In this document: piece after piece, positions 33,337 through 45,900 of the stretch
How the letters are laid out: each line of letters begins with the position of its first letter
Numbering within the stretch: position 1 is the stretch's first letter
Assembly (NCBI RefSeq): GCF_000740895.1
Contig: NC_025262.1
Span: 1,852,001 to 1,916,000 of the forward strand
Length of the DNA: 64,000 bases
Direction of reading: 5' to 3'
DNA from: Theileria orientalis strain Shintoku
Taxonomy: Eukaryota; Apicomplexa; Aconoidasida; Piroplasmida; Theileriidae
Program-made: the position numbers and the translations under genes
The notes under the pieces: model-generated
What the model was told of the DNA's origin: nothing
The model's database searches: none
Seen by the model: only the letters and a program-made list of their open reading frames with translations

Positions 33337-34713
33337 CTAATTATACGATGTACAACCTTGCAATGCGTAACTCGAGCTATTATCTGAGTCGAAATCTATG
33401 AACGCCACTCTCCTGGGAATGATAACTCTTGCCTCCACGAAGCCGGGCATTTTGTTAAAAACGTTAACAACGTCCAAGTTAGTTACGTTTTCTGGCAAAT
33501 TTTCAACAAAAAGTGTTTTGTTAACGACCTACAGGTTACATGACACACCGGCATAAAAGTCGTAAATACATCAATGTGCGGGTACTATATATGTATCAAC
33601 TAGTGCCTTTTCTACCTATTATTGCCTATAATTAGACTATCCTAATAAATAATAAAGAAATATTATTAAACTCACGTTTTGGGTCCTATAACTGAGTTCG
33701 TTTGCCTTCTTGTGCGCCAACATAACGGCGCGTTCCAAATCAGGGCCACCAGGGGGAACTCCAGAGTTCATATTGGGGGCAGGGAATGTGGGCGGCATTC
33801 CACCGGCGGGAAAGCCGGGGCCCATATTATTTGGCATGCCTGCGTTGAAAGGAGGGAAGCCGCCCATGAGATCAGGGGCCCCGTACCCGGCCATGCCGGC
33901 GCCGTCGAAGCCAGGCATTTCAGGAACCATGTTTCCCGGCGGGAATCCGGGGACGCCGCCCATAGAATGGTCTAGGCCCACTCCTGGCATCATTCCCATT
34001 GGGTTAACGCTTGGAGGAGCCATGGCGGGGTTCGACTGGTAGTAAAGCAACTCCCTCTGCCTGATCCGCCTCGGCTTCATCTTAACACCCTTGCGGTCAC
34101 TGGGAACGTAGGTGCCGTTCATCTTAGATACCAGGTAACTCTTCTCCAAGGCGTAATTTATGTGCATTGCGTGGCCGTAAAGCAGAAAGCCGTTGAACTC
34201 AAACATCGCCTTGGCTGCGTTCTCAATGGTAGAGAAGATAACCCAGGCCTGTCCGCGCCTCCAGAACGACTTCATCAAAATAACGTCAAGGAGCGGGTAC
34301 GCGCTGAAAAGCTCCCTCAGTGCGTTTTCCATAACCTTCGTGTTTACGCGATCGTTCAGGTTCCTAATGTACAGAGTCTGGTTGGGCTCAATCGAGGGGT
34401 CCGACTCCGCCTTTTGCGTGTATATTGGATTTTTGGGCAGCCAGTTCACGGGAATGCTGTTTAGGGTTGATAGGGAAAGTGCGGGCATCTGGTTTAAGTT
34501 CATGGCGGGATTGGGGTTGCCGATCGCGTTATTCGGTGCTGGCAATCCACCGCCAGGAGCGACAAGGGGTGCCATTGGAACCAAATTGGGATCTCCGGGA
34601 ACCATTGGTTGCAAAACTCCATTTACGTCTGTATGCGCAGGGTTAACGCCGTTCGCTTGTGGCACAAAATTAACAGCACCTGCCGTTTGGCCGTTTAATA
34701 AGTGTGAAGACAT
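33337..34713 (-). CDS. U1A/U2B''-type spliceosomal RNA-binding protein
   Basis: Binds U1 and/or U2 snRNA stem-loops as part of the snRNPs. Model: complement(33337..33528, 33676..34713), 409 residues, phase 0 junction. RRM1 has RNP2 TLYIRNLND (about residue 110) and RNP1 RRGQAWVIFS (about 153); the RGQAWVIF form is characteristic of U1A/U2B''. RRM2 is split by the intron: NKTLFVENLPENVTNLDVV, FNKMPGFVEARVI and RRVAFIDFD. That is the typical second RRM, with 'PGF.E.R' and 'AF.eF'. The family is usually 220-280 residues; this one gains an Asn/Pro/Gly-rich N-terminal extension and a Met/Pro/Gly-rich linker between the RRMs. Apicomplexans may use one protein for both snRNPs. Confidence 0.92.
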
Positions 34714-35089
34714 AATACAATACTATCAAAACATCCAATCCATTAAACGGTCTGTAAATGTTCTTTATTCAGCAAGAAACCGCTAAAATATCAATTAACC
34801 TTTAAGTTCAGATAAATTAAGACCATCAAAAATAAAAAACAACCCAAAAAGGAATGAAACAAAAATAACAATCAAGATTCCATGTAAATTTATATAAAAT
34901 TTATAAATATATAAAATTTAATCAATTTATTAATTATAATAAAACAAACCAGACTATAAAACTATTACAAAAGTTGTGTGGTGGATATTTTAACATCTGA
35001 ATCAATTAATCATACTTTTTTGAATAAAATTTATTAATTATTTCCAACACACATTATTGATTTCATATTTAAATATTTTTAAATAGAAA
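34714..35089. other. Divergent AT-rich intergenic region
   Basis: It separates U1A/U2B'' (-) from RED (+), two splicing genes, and should contain both promoters. No motif was recognised. Confidence 0.5.
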
Positions 35090-37031
35090 ATGGGCAGTGA
35101 TAAGTCTGATTTTAAAACCGTAATGGAGAAAGTTGGTATACCGACCAACATATTAAAGAAAAGGTATTTTATAGCCCTCATATAGACAAAATACCCATAA
35201 GTAAACTAAATTCTTCTAAAATACTATTCAATCTATCGTTAAATGACAATTTCTAGATTAAAAACTGATTGAAATGTGTAGGCCTAAGAATTACAAAAGG
35301 AAATTCGTCCCAAATAAACCAGAACCAACGTAAGTACAGCAACATTTCAACTAATTATTAATGTTTTTTAAGTCCTAGACCATTAATAACAAGCTTGTGT
35401 AACAAATGATTATTCAGGGAACCTGACCCAGGGGAAGGAGTGTACAGAAACAGAGCCTTAGAAAGATCGCAGTTAAAAGAAGAATATAGAAAAGTGCAAG
35501 AGGAATATGAGTTGTTTAAGAAGCAGACGGAGGAGGAGTCGCGTTATATGGTAGTTAAAAACCTTAAAATAAAAATTCCCAGGGAGGCGACGAGGAGCAC
35601 ACACACCTAGTTAAGGGACTGGACTATAAACTACTGGAGAAAGTGAAGAGACAACTGGAAACAACGTATCAAAATAGATTAATCACAAATTTAGTATATA
35701 AATAAGAATTAAAACCAGTGTATAAATAAGTTAAGAGTATATAGTAAGGGCAACTAATGGAAACTTAGGGCAAGTGACTCGAAAGACGTAAGAGAGTCTA
35801 AGGAAGATAGGGACTTCTGCTTCACAGAGTTCGGTTTTTACTTCTACAAAAAGTTTTTCTACCACACGAACCTGAATAACGTTAATTTTAATCGCAAATT
35901 GGACCAAACGATAGATTTACTGTCGAAGGTAGGAACACATATATAGATAGTAAGTACTAAGTAACGAAACCAGCCAAAAGTAGCAATAGCATAGTTGATG
36001 CCGTGGAATTTAGCTGAATAAAGTTTATATTTTTGTGAAATGTGGTATTTCTAGGGCTACAAGTTTAAAGCAAATAAAATTTTGAACTTGACTTACAATT
36101 TTAACCTCTCAAACGAGGATTTGCCATCGATAATAATCAACGACAATAGCACTCACAGTAGTGGTAACCTGCTGACGAACAACCTGGAATTGAAAAAGGT
36201 AAACAATTAGAAAACAAATGAATTAAATCAGTTAAATAGACACTGATTAGAGTATAATAGTAGTAATTACAAGTAAAAAGTAAATACAAGTTTGTGGTAT
36301 AATTAGTAGCAATTGGAGATATTTATGTAGGAACTGATAGAGGCATTCAATTGGCACGCTGAAAACAGAAAAAAGAAAAAATCAGAACGACGTATATAGT
36401 AATATGAGTAGAATTAAGACCCACAGAGATAGATAATTTAATATATAAAAGGAAATTAATAAAACAAAGGAAAATTAATTAATGTTTAGTGCCATTTAGA
36501 CCGACGACAGCCACAAATGAACAGGAAAAAGAAGAGGACTCAGAAGATGATATATACCAAAACATAGAAAAGTATAAGCCTGACGAATTTGACGAAGAAA
36601 TAATAACGAGCATAAGTGGAAACAAGGAGTATCTAGAAACAATAAGTGCGCAAGAACAGGAGAGCACATCAGTAAGTGGAGGCATACACAGACCAGGAGA
36701 AAAGGAAAAAGAAGAGGATTCCACAGATATAAAGAGTAGAAAAGAGGGAGAAGAGTACAAAAGTAGAGGTCTAACGTACAAAATACCGGAAAAACTGTTG
36801 AAAAGAAGCAAATTCGTACAAAAACAAGAAGAGAACTTCCAGTCAGACATAGATATGGAAGACTCAGACGAAGAAATAGTTAATAAAAAAAGAAAGAAAA
36901 AAAGAGGAGAAGGAAAGGAGTGGAACCAAATACAAGAAATTATGAAAGAAAAAGAGCTATCAGTAGATGATTATAAAATAAGAACGAATAGTAATAAAAA
37001 GGACAGAAACAAGGAGTTTAAAGTGATATGA
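35090..37031 (+). CDS. RED: RED (IK) spliceosomal B-complex protein
   Basis: RED works with SMU1 in activation of the spliceosome. Model: join(35090..35163, 35282..35329, 35418..35550, 35583..35665, 35769..35928, 36055..36198, 36331..36391, 36490..37031), 414 residues, all seven junctions in phase. The RED_N region is clear: YRNRALERSQ, then RYMGGDEEHTHLVKGLDYKL (residues about 83-102), matching 'FLGGD.EHTHLVKGLDFALLQKVR'. Exon 5 carries DFCFTEFGFYFYKKFFYHTN and exon 8 the acidic DDIYQNIEKYKP typical of the middle of the family. The C-terminus has a basic NLS-like patch (NKKRKKKRGEGKEW). The Arg/Glu/Asp dipeptide repeat that names animal RED is not present, and the protein is shorter than animal RED (about 550). 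Confidence 0.88.
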
Positions 37032-37573
37032 TACGGAATACATTATAAAAATAAGATGAAATAATATAGTTCATAACACATATATAAATTATATGGAAAA
37101 ATAGTTAGTAAAATAGGTAAAGCTTGGGGGGGCCGCAGACTGTGTAAAGGAGGAATCAAAAGAGGAATAATAGAAAAAATAAATAAGAAATTGTATAAAT
37201 ATAAATTAAAACACATAATATTACTATTATAGTATGTTTTAAATAGAAATATTAAAAAAAAGAGATCAAACATTAAATTTTAATAAAATTATAACAATTA
37301 GAAAAATAAAATAGAAGGTATATGACAATAATTTGTATCAAATTAAATCTAATTGAAAAAAATAAGTTTTAATAAAGTAAATTAAAAAAAAAGAATAAAT
37401 AAAAAAGTGATAATTAAAGGAATAAGTGCAATTAAGGAGTGTAAACTAAAATTAAATAAAAGAGGATAAAGTTGTATAATATTATAAATTTTAAATTAGA
37501 ACAATAGGTATTAATGCAATAATTAAATTTAAAAGGATACGAATGGGTGTAAAATAGAAAAACGTGAAAGAAA
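37032..37573. other. AT-rich intergenic spacer with an isolated G-run
   Basis: Spacer between RED and the V-ATPase gene, both +. It is AT-rich throughout except for a seven-G run (CTTGGGGGGGCCGCAGAC) near 37122-37140. No gene is seen. Confidence 0.5.
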
Positions 37574-39737
37574 ATGGAACCGGAAACATTGAACAAGTTG
37601 ATGCAAAAAAATAAAATCAGCTATGAGTTGATAAACCCAGATTACGACGAGTGGCTGAACACAGGAGCGCTGGACGTGGAGTCAGTGGAGCTGCTGAAGC
37701 TGTACGCAAGCCTGAACACACTGGAGAAGGTGGAAATGATAAGGAAAAATGAACTCATATCGAAGATATTCCTCAACGCAACTTACGCAACAGGGCCAGG
37801 ACTGCTGAGAAGTTACTCGCTACAGCACCTGTCGGACATATGCAGAGGTAAGTTTTAACAGCATAACCGACTGACTGACTGCAGTGGACAACGGAATATA
37901 CAACATACTGCTGAAGATACTGGACGGAAGAGACGTGTACTCAATCTACTACGACATAGCGACGCACGAAAAGGATAAAAAAATAGTAGAAAAAACATTA
38001 TATCTGTTAACAGGTAAGAAGACTAGTATTTGTATTGAGAAAGGCAGTAACAGCAGCCTCTGCAGTGACAATGACCGTAACTGGAGTAGATACCGACAGC
38101 GACTGCCAAAGCAGGGTTTAACGCACATATAGGTTTTATCGCATACGGAAACGGCTGCTTCAAGGACGAGGAGGCGGAAAGCGTGGTTAAGCTGATTCTT
38201 AAACTGTCAATAGACAACTACTCGAAGCTGTATTCACTCTCAAACATACTGCAACTAAGTTAGTGAAGTAGATAAACTCATAATAGCAGCTGATAACTGA
38301 CTCAACTGTGTCACAGCGTCGCTGTAGCGAATCCTTAAACAGAAACACTAACCCATCCCAATTCAGAAAAATACCACAATCTGATTGAAAATGAGAACGT
38401 TCTGAGGCTGCTTAAAATTAACCTTGGCAAGGAAAACGCGCCTAACACGCAGTACAAGTGCGTTTTCTGCGTGTGGCTGATATCGAGGAGCGAGGAGTAC
38501 ATCCCGGTTCTACACCGAAACGAGCTTGTCCACCTGCTCTGTACACTACTGTCCTCAACCAAAATTGAAAAGGTAACGTCATTCAGATAAGTATTGACAG
38601 TTACGGCTATTAAGAGCATTGATGTTTCATACGCACGTAGTTTTATCATAAATATTGACATTTATATATATACACACACACATAGATGTGTTCTCCATAC
38701 GGATTTAGATACAGTTATTATTTCACTTACAACAATGTTGACGATTGTATAGGTCATAAGAATATGCATATTGGTTTTTAATAATCTGTTAAAAAATCCA
38801 CAATGTCTGGAGGTGATGGTAGAAATGAACGTAATACAGGTAATAGAAAGTAGAATTTTAGACATTTATGATACTATACATAAACACATGATATATAAGT
38901 GCGATTTTGTACACCTTTTTTTCAAGTTCAGTAACTGGTTTGCATTTACTTTGATTTATACTATTGCCAATATGTATGTAGACCTTGACGCTGCTGGCAT
39001 ACGACAAATGGAACGACAGCGAACTGTACGACAACATACACAAGTTGCACATGCAGCTTGAAAACAAGACGTTTAAGCTGAGGTAAATAGGCCAGGCAAT
39101 ATTTATATACACCTGTTTGAAAGACAGCATCATATCAATATGACATTTTGGTCTTCTATTTACTTTTTGGATTTGATCATAAACTCTTAATGCCAACACT
39201 TTAATCAACCTTTCAGCAACTTTGAAAGATATTGCTCCGAATTGAATTCTGGACAACTCAAGTGGTCAATTTTACACTCAGGTAGCAGTTATTCAAGTAT
39301 TTCAGTTATTGTCATCAAATGAAACTTTATATAAGCCTTCGCACCAATGAGTTGCTAACCAATTTGTTAGAAAAATTTTGGCTCCTTCACAACGAGAAGT
39401 TTGAACACGATGAATTTATAAACATATCCAAACTTGTCGACCTGTTGGACTCTAACGACTCAACCACAGTATCCATCGCATGCTTTGACCTAGGTAATTT
39501 TTCATTTTTTTATTCTTTTAACCTCTTCAACCCTCAAGTCGCTAGCTTTTCCCAATTACTTTTACAGGCGAATTCGCTAGACTATATAGAAACGGGAAAA
39601 AAATTTGCAAGAAATTCAAAGTCAAAGACAAGGTCATGGATTTGATTACGAACAAGGACCGCGATATTGCCAGACAGGCCATGCTGTGCGCGCAGAAGTT
39701 GATGGTACAGCACTGGCAGCAGGTTGCGACCCAGTGA
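37574..39737 (+). CDS. VMA13: V-type H+-ATPase subunit H
   Basis: Regulatory V1 subunit that couples V1 and V0 for acidification of organelles. Model: join(37574..37847, 37885..38013, 38115..38258, 38367..38572, 38753..38839, 38982..39082, 39217..39281, 39371..39493, 39568..39737), 432 residues, with all eight junctions in phase. The N-terminal part is armadillo-like helices. The conserved C-terminal block reads SNFERYCSELNSGQLKWSIL (about residue 315), HSEKFWLLHNEKF, IACFDLGEFARLYRNGKKIC and DIARQAMLCAQKLMVQHWQQ. It matches the family's 'L.W...H.SEKFW', 'HD.GEYVR..P.GK' and 'ALLAVQKLMVHNW'. Length is normal for the family. Confidence 0.92.
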
Positions 39738-39936
39738 CCATCTATCGGCAGTGACCGGCCAGGTTTATCGTGGTCGGGAACCGTGATGTTACGCTTCACT
39801 TACGCTAACTAGGTAGTCGAACTCTGTACTCTCACCCATCCTAACCTCCCAGATCTATGCTTATACAATACTCATTTCTCACCCGTCACACCCACCCTCA
39901 CCACACCCTCACCACACCCTAACCACCCTCACTTAA
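39738..39936. other. Convergent spacer with C-rich (minus-strand G-rich) tract
   Basis: Spacer between the 3' ends of V-ATPase H and the giant modular gene. CCC runs at 39891, 39895, 39906, 39917 and 39926 give five GGG runs on the minus strand. They lie just after the stop codon of the giant gene, within a possible 3' UTR. The motif fits a G-quadruplex consensus. Confidence 0.6.
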
Positions 39937-42900
39937 TCATAGCGCCACCGTCATCCCCGTCACCATCGTCACCAACTTCCAGCCGCTGCCGCCGGCCGCG
40001 CCGAACACGCCCCCGCCCACCAAGTACGCCATTATCGACTCCTCCTGGCAGTTACTATCCGTTTCCATTATCAACGTTTTCTCCGTTTTTGGACCGTACT
40101 CGATGCCCAACGACTTGCGTATCTCGTAGGCCCGTCGTTCTATGAGCTCGCGGAGGTCGATCTCGAGCCCGGGGTAGTTGCGAGGGTAGGCAGGTATGCC
40201 GAGCACCGTTTTTCCCAGTTTGTTTTCTATTTCCCGGGCGTCTCGGGCAAACGCGGCGTCGCGCGCGCACGTTTGTTCGCGGTTTTCGCGCTGTTCCTGG
40301 GAGGTTTGGTCCGTGGTGTGGGTGTGGGTGTTGTTACCGTTATGGGCGGGTTGGGGGCCACCCGTAGCAGCCGCTCCAGGGGGCGGGCACTCGGCGCAGT
40401 TTTCGCTCTGACCGGCGGCCCCGTTCTGGCCGGACTGGGCGGGCTGGGTGCTCGGGGCGTCCTTGCAGCTGTCCCCCGTCCCTGTGCCCGTCCCTGTATT
40501 CGTGTGGCCCGTACTCGTGCCCGTTTGCGCCTGGGCATCGGCACCCGTACCCGTACCAGTCTGACTGGCGGTCATCCGGACCCACTTGAGCCCGGTGGTA
40601 GGCGGCTTCGAGGGCGCCGGGTCGTCCGTGCTAGTGGAGCCGGTGGGTGAGCCGTTCGGGCTGACACTCGCTCCGCCCCCGTTACTACCCGCACTAACCC
40701 CGTTACTGCCGTTACCACCCCCTTCCTGTGGCCCGGAGCACAACCGCCACCACTCGCTCGGCCGGCCCTTGAAGCCGAGCTCGACCACCAGGGGCCAGTT
40801 GTGCGCGCAGTCGTACATGTAGTAGTACGTACACACGGTTTGGAGTTGTTTTTCGGGTGCGTACTTGAAGCAGAACGCCTGGGTAGTGGTGGTGGTACTA
40901 GGGGCGGTGGGCTGAGCGGGGCACTGCCCATTTGACGAGGCCGCCACCGGTACACCCGGACCGTTCCCCTGACCCGCACCCGCACCCTCGGGACAGGGCG
41001 GCTGGGCGTACGTCACCCGGCCCAGCCTAAACCCCTCGTGCTCCGGCTTGTGCGTGTAGCGCCGGTAGCACTGCAGGTCCTGGGTGGTGACGCGCACCCG
41101 AACCGGGTCGGGCGGGTAGTTGTGGGTTAGGTAGGTGTAGTCGTCGGTCGCCGATCCCGTTTGCCCGTTCGTACCTGAGGCGGCTTGGGGGCCGTTCGGG
41201 CCTGACGCGCTTGACGGTTGTTGCCGGCCGTTCGTACCCGCCGAGTCAGCCTGCCCGTGCTTCGGATCCAGTTTCCCGTACGCATCCTTGGTCAGGCGCA
41301 GATAAACGGGGTTCAGGAGCACGGACACCCGGAACAGCTCGGGGAGCAGCGCCGGCGTGTTGAACTTGGGCTCACCCTTCCTGCCCGTTTGTTGGCCCTT
41401 TTCGTCGCACATGCAATTCGTGGACCCGGCGCCCCCCGGGCCGTTGCCCACCCTAACCCACTGCTTGCAGTAGTCCGCCATGCACACGGGCCGGTACGCG
41501 TGTTTGTCGTAGCACAGCATCAGCGGCCGCGGGTCCTCGCCGTAGAAGAACACGTACAAATTGCCCTTACAGGTGGTGTACGACAGCTGTACTGACTGGC
41601 CGTTTTTGCCGGTTTTGCACCCGTTTTTGCCGTTTTTGCACCCGGTTTCGCCGTTACTCGTGGCCTGGCCGGTGCACAACTCGAGGCCCTCCTTTCCGGC
41701 GCCCTGTTTACTACCCTGGGTGTCGCAGGGCTGGCACTTGCCATTGTCGCCCTTTCCACCCGCCTTATCGACCCAGAGGCACAGCACCAGCCCGCCCACC
41801 TGCTCGATGTTGTTGGTGTTAACGAGATCATGTTTGAAACAGCGGTACCCCCCTGGTTGCAGGCCCGGACAGTGCACTTCCTCCACTTGGATCTGGGTGG
41901 TGGTGGGTCCGGACGGTGTTGCAGGTTCGGGCGGGGCTGAGGGTTTACCGTTGTTGTCGCACAGCTTGGCCTGATAACTGGTCTTAAGAGTAACGTGGTG
42001 CATCAACGAGTCCCTAGTGGAGAGGGGCTTGCCGGCTGTAAGGGCGTTGGTGCCTGTTGTCTTAGAGGTTTTTTCGAGTTCATCCGCTTCTTTGGCCACC
42101 TCTTTGAGTATCCTGGTTTTTACGTCGAATAACTGTTTCGCCGCCTTTTGGTTTGAACTCTTGTCGCCCGTGCCGGTATCAAAAACGTCAGTGATTAACC
42201 CGTTCTGGCCGGGCTTGTACTCGGTTGCCACGGGGCGCGTGCTCAGCACGATTTGCAGTTTCTTGCTAATCTTGAACAGTATAGAGTCGAGCTTTTGGGC
42301 CAGCTTGCCACCCGGTTTTGTGTCGGACAAATCTAGAGGGTCTTTGCCGTCGTTTTTCTTGTACAATTTGGTCTCGCGGGGCTCGGACTTCTTCGTGAGC
42401 TCAAAGTATGTATTATAGTAAAAGCACCAGTCAGGGCTCCTGAGCGCGACGAGCAGTGGGTGCTCGTGTTTAGTGTCGCCTTTGTAGTAGAACACGACGA
42501 CCTCGGGGGAAGCTTTGTGTTTGTTGTCGGATTTGTTGACATCGGAGGCTGAAATGCACTTGTATCCATTGCTGTTCGTCCCGTTCAACTTGATACACGT
42601 GTTACTGTTATTGTTACCGTTTTCGCCCTTATTACGGCCGTCATAGTGTATGTTGCCCAGGCGGAACCCGTCCCCTTTACCCGTTATTCCGGCGTGCGTG
42701 TGCGTGTACTTGTTGTAACAGAACGAACCTATTGCGGGTTGTGATGTCACCCTGATCCATATTTTACACCCGTTAAATTTATGTACACAGTAGCATCGGC
42801 AAAATTTCCAATATTTTGATGTTGAATTGGGTACCTGTTTTACGTCGACCGGGTTCAGGAAGTCGCTCACCCCGACCAGCGCCTTTATAAGCGGGCACTT

Positions 42901-45900
42901 GTCGCACGTCCCGGTCGGTGGTGTCTGGGCGCACCCGCATTTCGCCGCGTCCGCCGCTTGTACCTCGGTACACTTGGCCCACTTTTGCTCGTTGTACGCT
43001 GCCATGTCCTTGGCCCGGTACGCCCACCCGTTGTAACACACCAGGAGCGGTCGCGGGTCACTGCAGTAGAAATAAACGCATACCTTGTTCCCGTTATCGG
43101 GGTGGTGGTACTTTACAGAGCCGTTTTGGGCACCGGCCGCATCACCGTTCAGCGTCACCCGTTTGTACTTTCCTCGTTCACCAGTGGGTATCAAGAACTT
43201 CAGTCCGGCTATCAGGTTAATTTGGCACAGGGGCGGCTTAAACGACCCGTTGAGCTTCACCAGCTTGTCCAGGTTGTGCGTCATAGCCTTGAAACCGTAT
43301 TGCTTAACGCACGCACAGGGACCTGTTCCCGCACCCGTTTCTGTCTCGTCCTTAACCGTAATCTCTCTGCCGGTGAGCCGGTTCACGTCGTTGTCGTTGC
43401 CCGGCGATTGCAAACCTGCCTTACCGACGGCCTTTTTGATCTTGTCATCCCCGTACGTGCCACCTATGCACTTCCCGGCCTTCTGTTCCAGCAATATCAC
43501 GGCGGCGTTGAGCAACTGGAAATCGGTTTTCTCGTCCAGTTTTACGGGCGTTTTTGACCCGTTTACCAAACGCCACTGGTACGCGTACCCCGTACTTCCG
43601 GCACCGCCGCCACCCCCTGTACTGGCGCTCGAGAGCACGTAGTACCCGTACTTTTTGTCCGCACTGCCGGTCACCGCCTCGCCGTTCTTTACTGGGCCGT
43701 CCGTGTTCAGCAGCACGATCAGCTGCGGCAACGAGTAACATTTGTCGCTCGTCGAGTAGTAAACGACCACCGTGTTCCACCCACACGTGGTGACCAGGTT
43801 TTTGTGGTTCCCGTTGCCGTTGGGTCCACCGGTGCCTTTAGCGACCTCGATCTTGATCGTGCCATTACCCGTTGTCCCCGCAGCGGCCGGGCTGGCGGAA
43901 CAGGTCTGGCCGTTGCTCAGGGCGGGCCCGTCACACTGGCCGTTGCTCAGGGCGGTCGGGGTCACCCCGTCCTGCGTGATCTCCTTCCCGCAATAGGTTA
44001 AACAGCCTATTCGAAACCCGTTCTTCGTCCTGTGCACGACCTTCACGTAGGCCTTTTGAGCGTCGTCGCCCGTGGGTTTTTTCTCGGTCAGGCACACCCT
44101 GTTGTTGCCCACCGACGTGTCCAAATCCTTCCCCCCGTTGCTCTCGGGGAGGCCGTACCCGGTGCCCGCGCCTGAACTGCCGCCCGAACCGGCCTTGCTG
44201 GCCTTCTCGGGGTCCAGGTCTATACGGTTCAGGCACTCGTTTACCCTGTCCAGTTCGTTGGCGAGTTCTTTGCAGCACGGGCACTCCGGGCCGCACTCGG
44301 CGCCGTCTCCACCCGGTCCATGGGTGCCACAACTAGTGCCAGTGTCGCCTGCCCCTACGCCCGGACAGCACGCGCACCTACACTCGCCTGCCGTTTTGCA
44401 CAGCCCGGGGACGCACACCCACCTCGTAAAGTACTGGTCGCGGTCGCACGGCCTGTAAAACTGCCCGTTATACCGTAGCATCAGCGGGACCGTGTCGGTG
44501 TCCACAGTAGCAGGTTGAACGGCACCATTAGTACCGGCGTAAAAATAGACGTACACGTCGCCCATGCAGCTGTTGTACGTGAGCGGGGTGATGGGTTGGC
44601 CGGGAGAACATGTTGAGGGCGCTCCTGTTACGGCGGAGCAGGTTCCGGCAGTGGGTTCGAGTGGGCAGGTGGCAGCGCTCTGACTGGACAGACACCCACT
44701 GGGACCCACACCCTTGGAGCCGGCCTGGCCCTCCGCCGAATACAGCGGGATCTCCACCACCTTGTCGCCGCCCCCGTTTGCGCCCGCATCGCCGTTCTTG
44801 CCGGGGAGCGTAAAGGCCAGCCCGGCCACCTGGTAGTGGACGGATTTTAGCGCCGTTGACAGGTCGTGCTTGAAGCACTTGTACCCCGATTTAGTTAGTG
44901 CGTCACACCCGGAGCACTCGCAGACCGTGACCTTAAGCTGCCCGTTGTTATCGACGCCGTTTTTAATGGGCGAGAACCCGTTTGAGCTGCTAGTCCCCGG
45001 CTTGGCGTCCTTGCCCACGAGATCGTAACTGTCGCTCGCCTTGTTTTTCTCAAGCTGTATCCGCACCACCTTTTTGAGGCAATAGCGTATCTGGTCCAAG
45101 TAACGGGTGAGGCACCCCGGCTTCGCTAGGTTGGTTTTAGAGCCATTGTCCACTTTCGCCCACTCCAACTTTCCGCCAGACCCGTTGCGCGTTTTTAGGC
45201 GGTAGTACTCCGTCGTGGTGGCGCCGTTCTGCAGCCCGTTAGCCGCCACCTTGGCAAACTGCAGCTCCACCAGCAGCGGATCGCAGTACCCTTTGTCCTC
45301 GTTGTAGTAGTACACGGCGACGGATGTGAGCGGGGCCCACTTATGGGTGGAGGTGTGGTCGCCGTTGCCCTTGTCTGAGCCGTTTCCGTAGTACGTGATG
45401 GAGCCCTGTGGGTCGCCGCTGGACCCGCTGCTAGGACAGTACACGACGTCGCCCAGTCTAAACCCGTTGTTCGTGTTCGCGCTATTGGACCCGTTTCCCG
45501 TGCCGGCCGGCCTGTGGGTGAGCTTCCTGTAGCACCCCGAACTGGCGGTTGTACCATTAACAGGGCAGCACTTGACCTGGACCTGTATTTTGGAGCCCCG
45601 GAACTGGTGGACCTCGTACGTGCACTTCCCGGTGGTTTGGCTACTGGTTGGGGACTGGCAGGTGGCAGTAGCGCCCGCTGCACCTGGTTCACCGGGTTGG
45701 CACGTGGTTTGGCCGGCCTCCCCCCCTGCCGTACCCGGGTGCTGGAACAGGTCGACGGTGTTCAGGAACCCGACCGTCGTCGTGAGCGCCTTAAAAAGCG
45801 CCTTGCATTTCTCGCAGTTCGCACCTGCGCCCTCTGGGCCCCCGTTTGAGCACTCGCACGCGCCCTTGTCACCCAGGTCCACCTTGACCCACGCGCTGAA

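Noticed and set aside
36490..37031. Treating the last RED exon as a separate gene starting near 36489
   Set aside because: It has no ATG at its start, and the splice from the exon ending at 36391 restores frame with family-consistent sequence on both sides.
37043..37273. 76-codon minus-strand hydrophobic frame in the RED/V-ATPase spacer
   Set aside because: It is a by-product of A-rich sequence read on the opposite strand.
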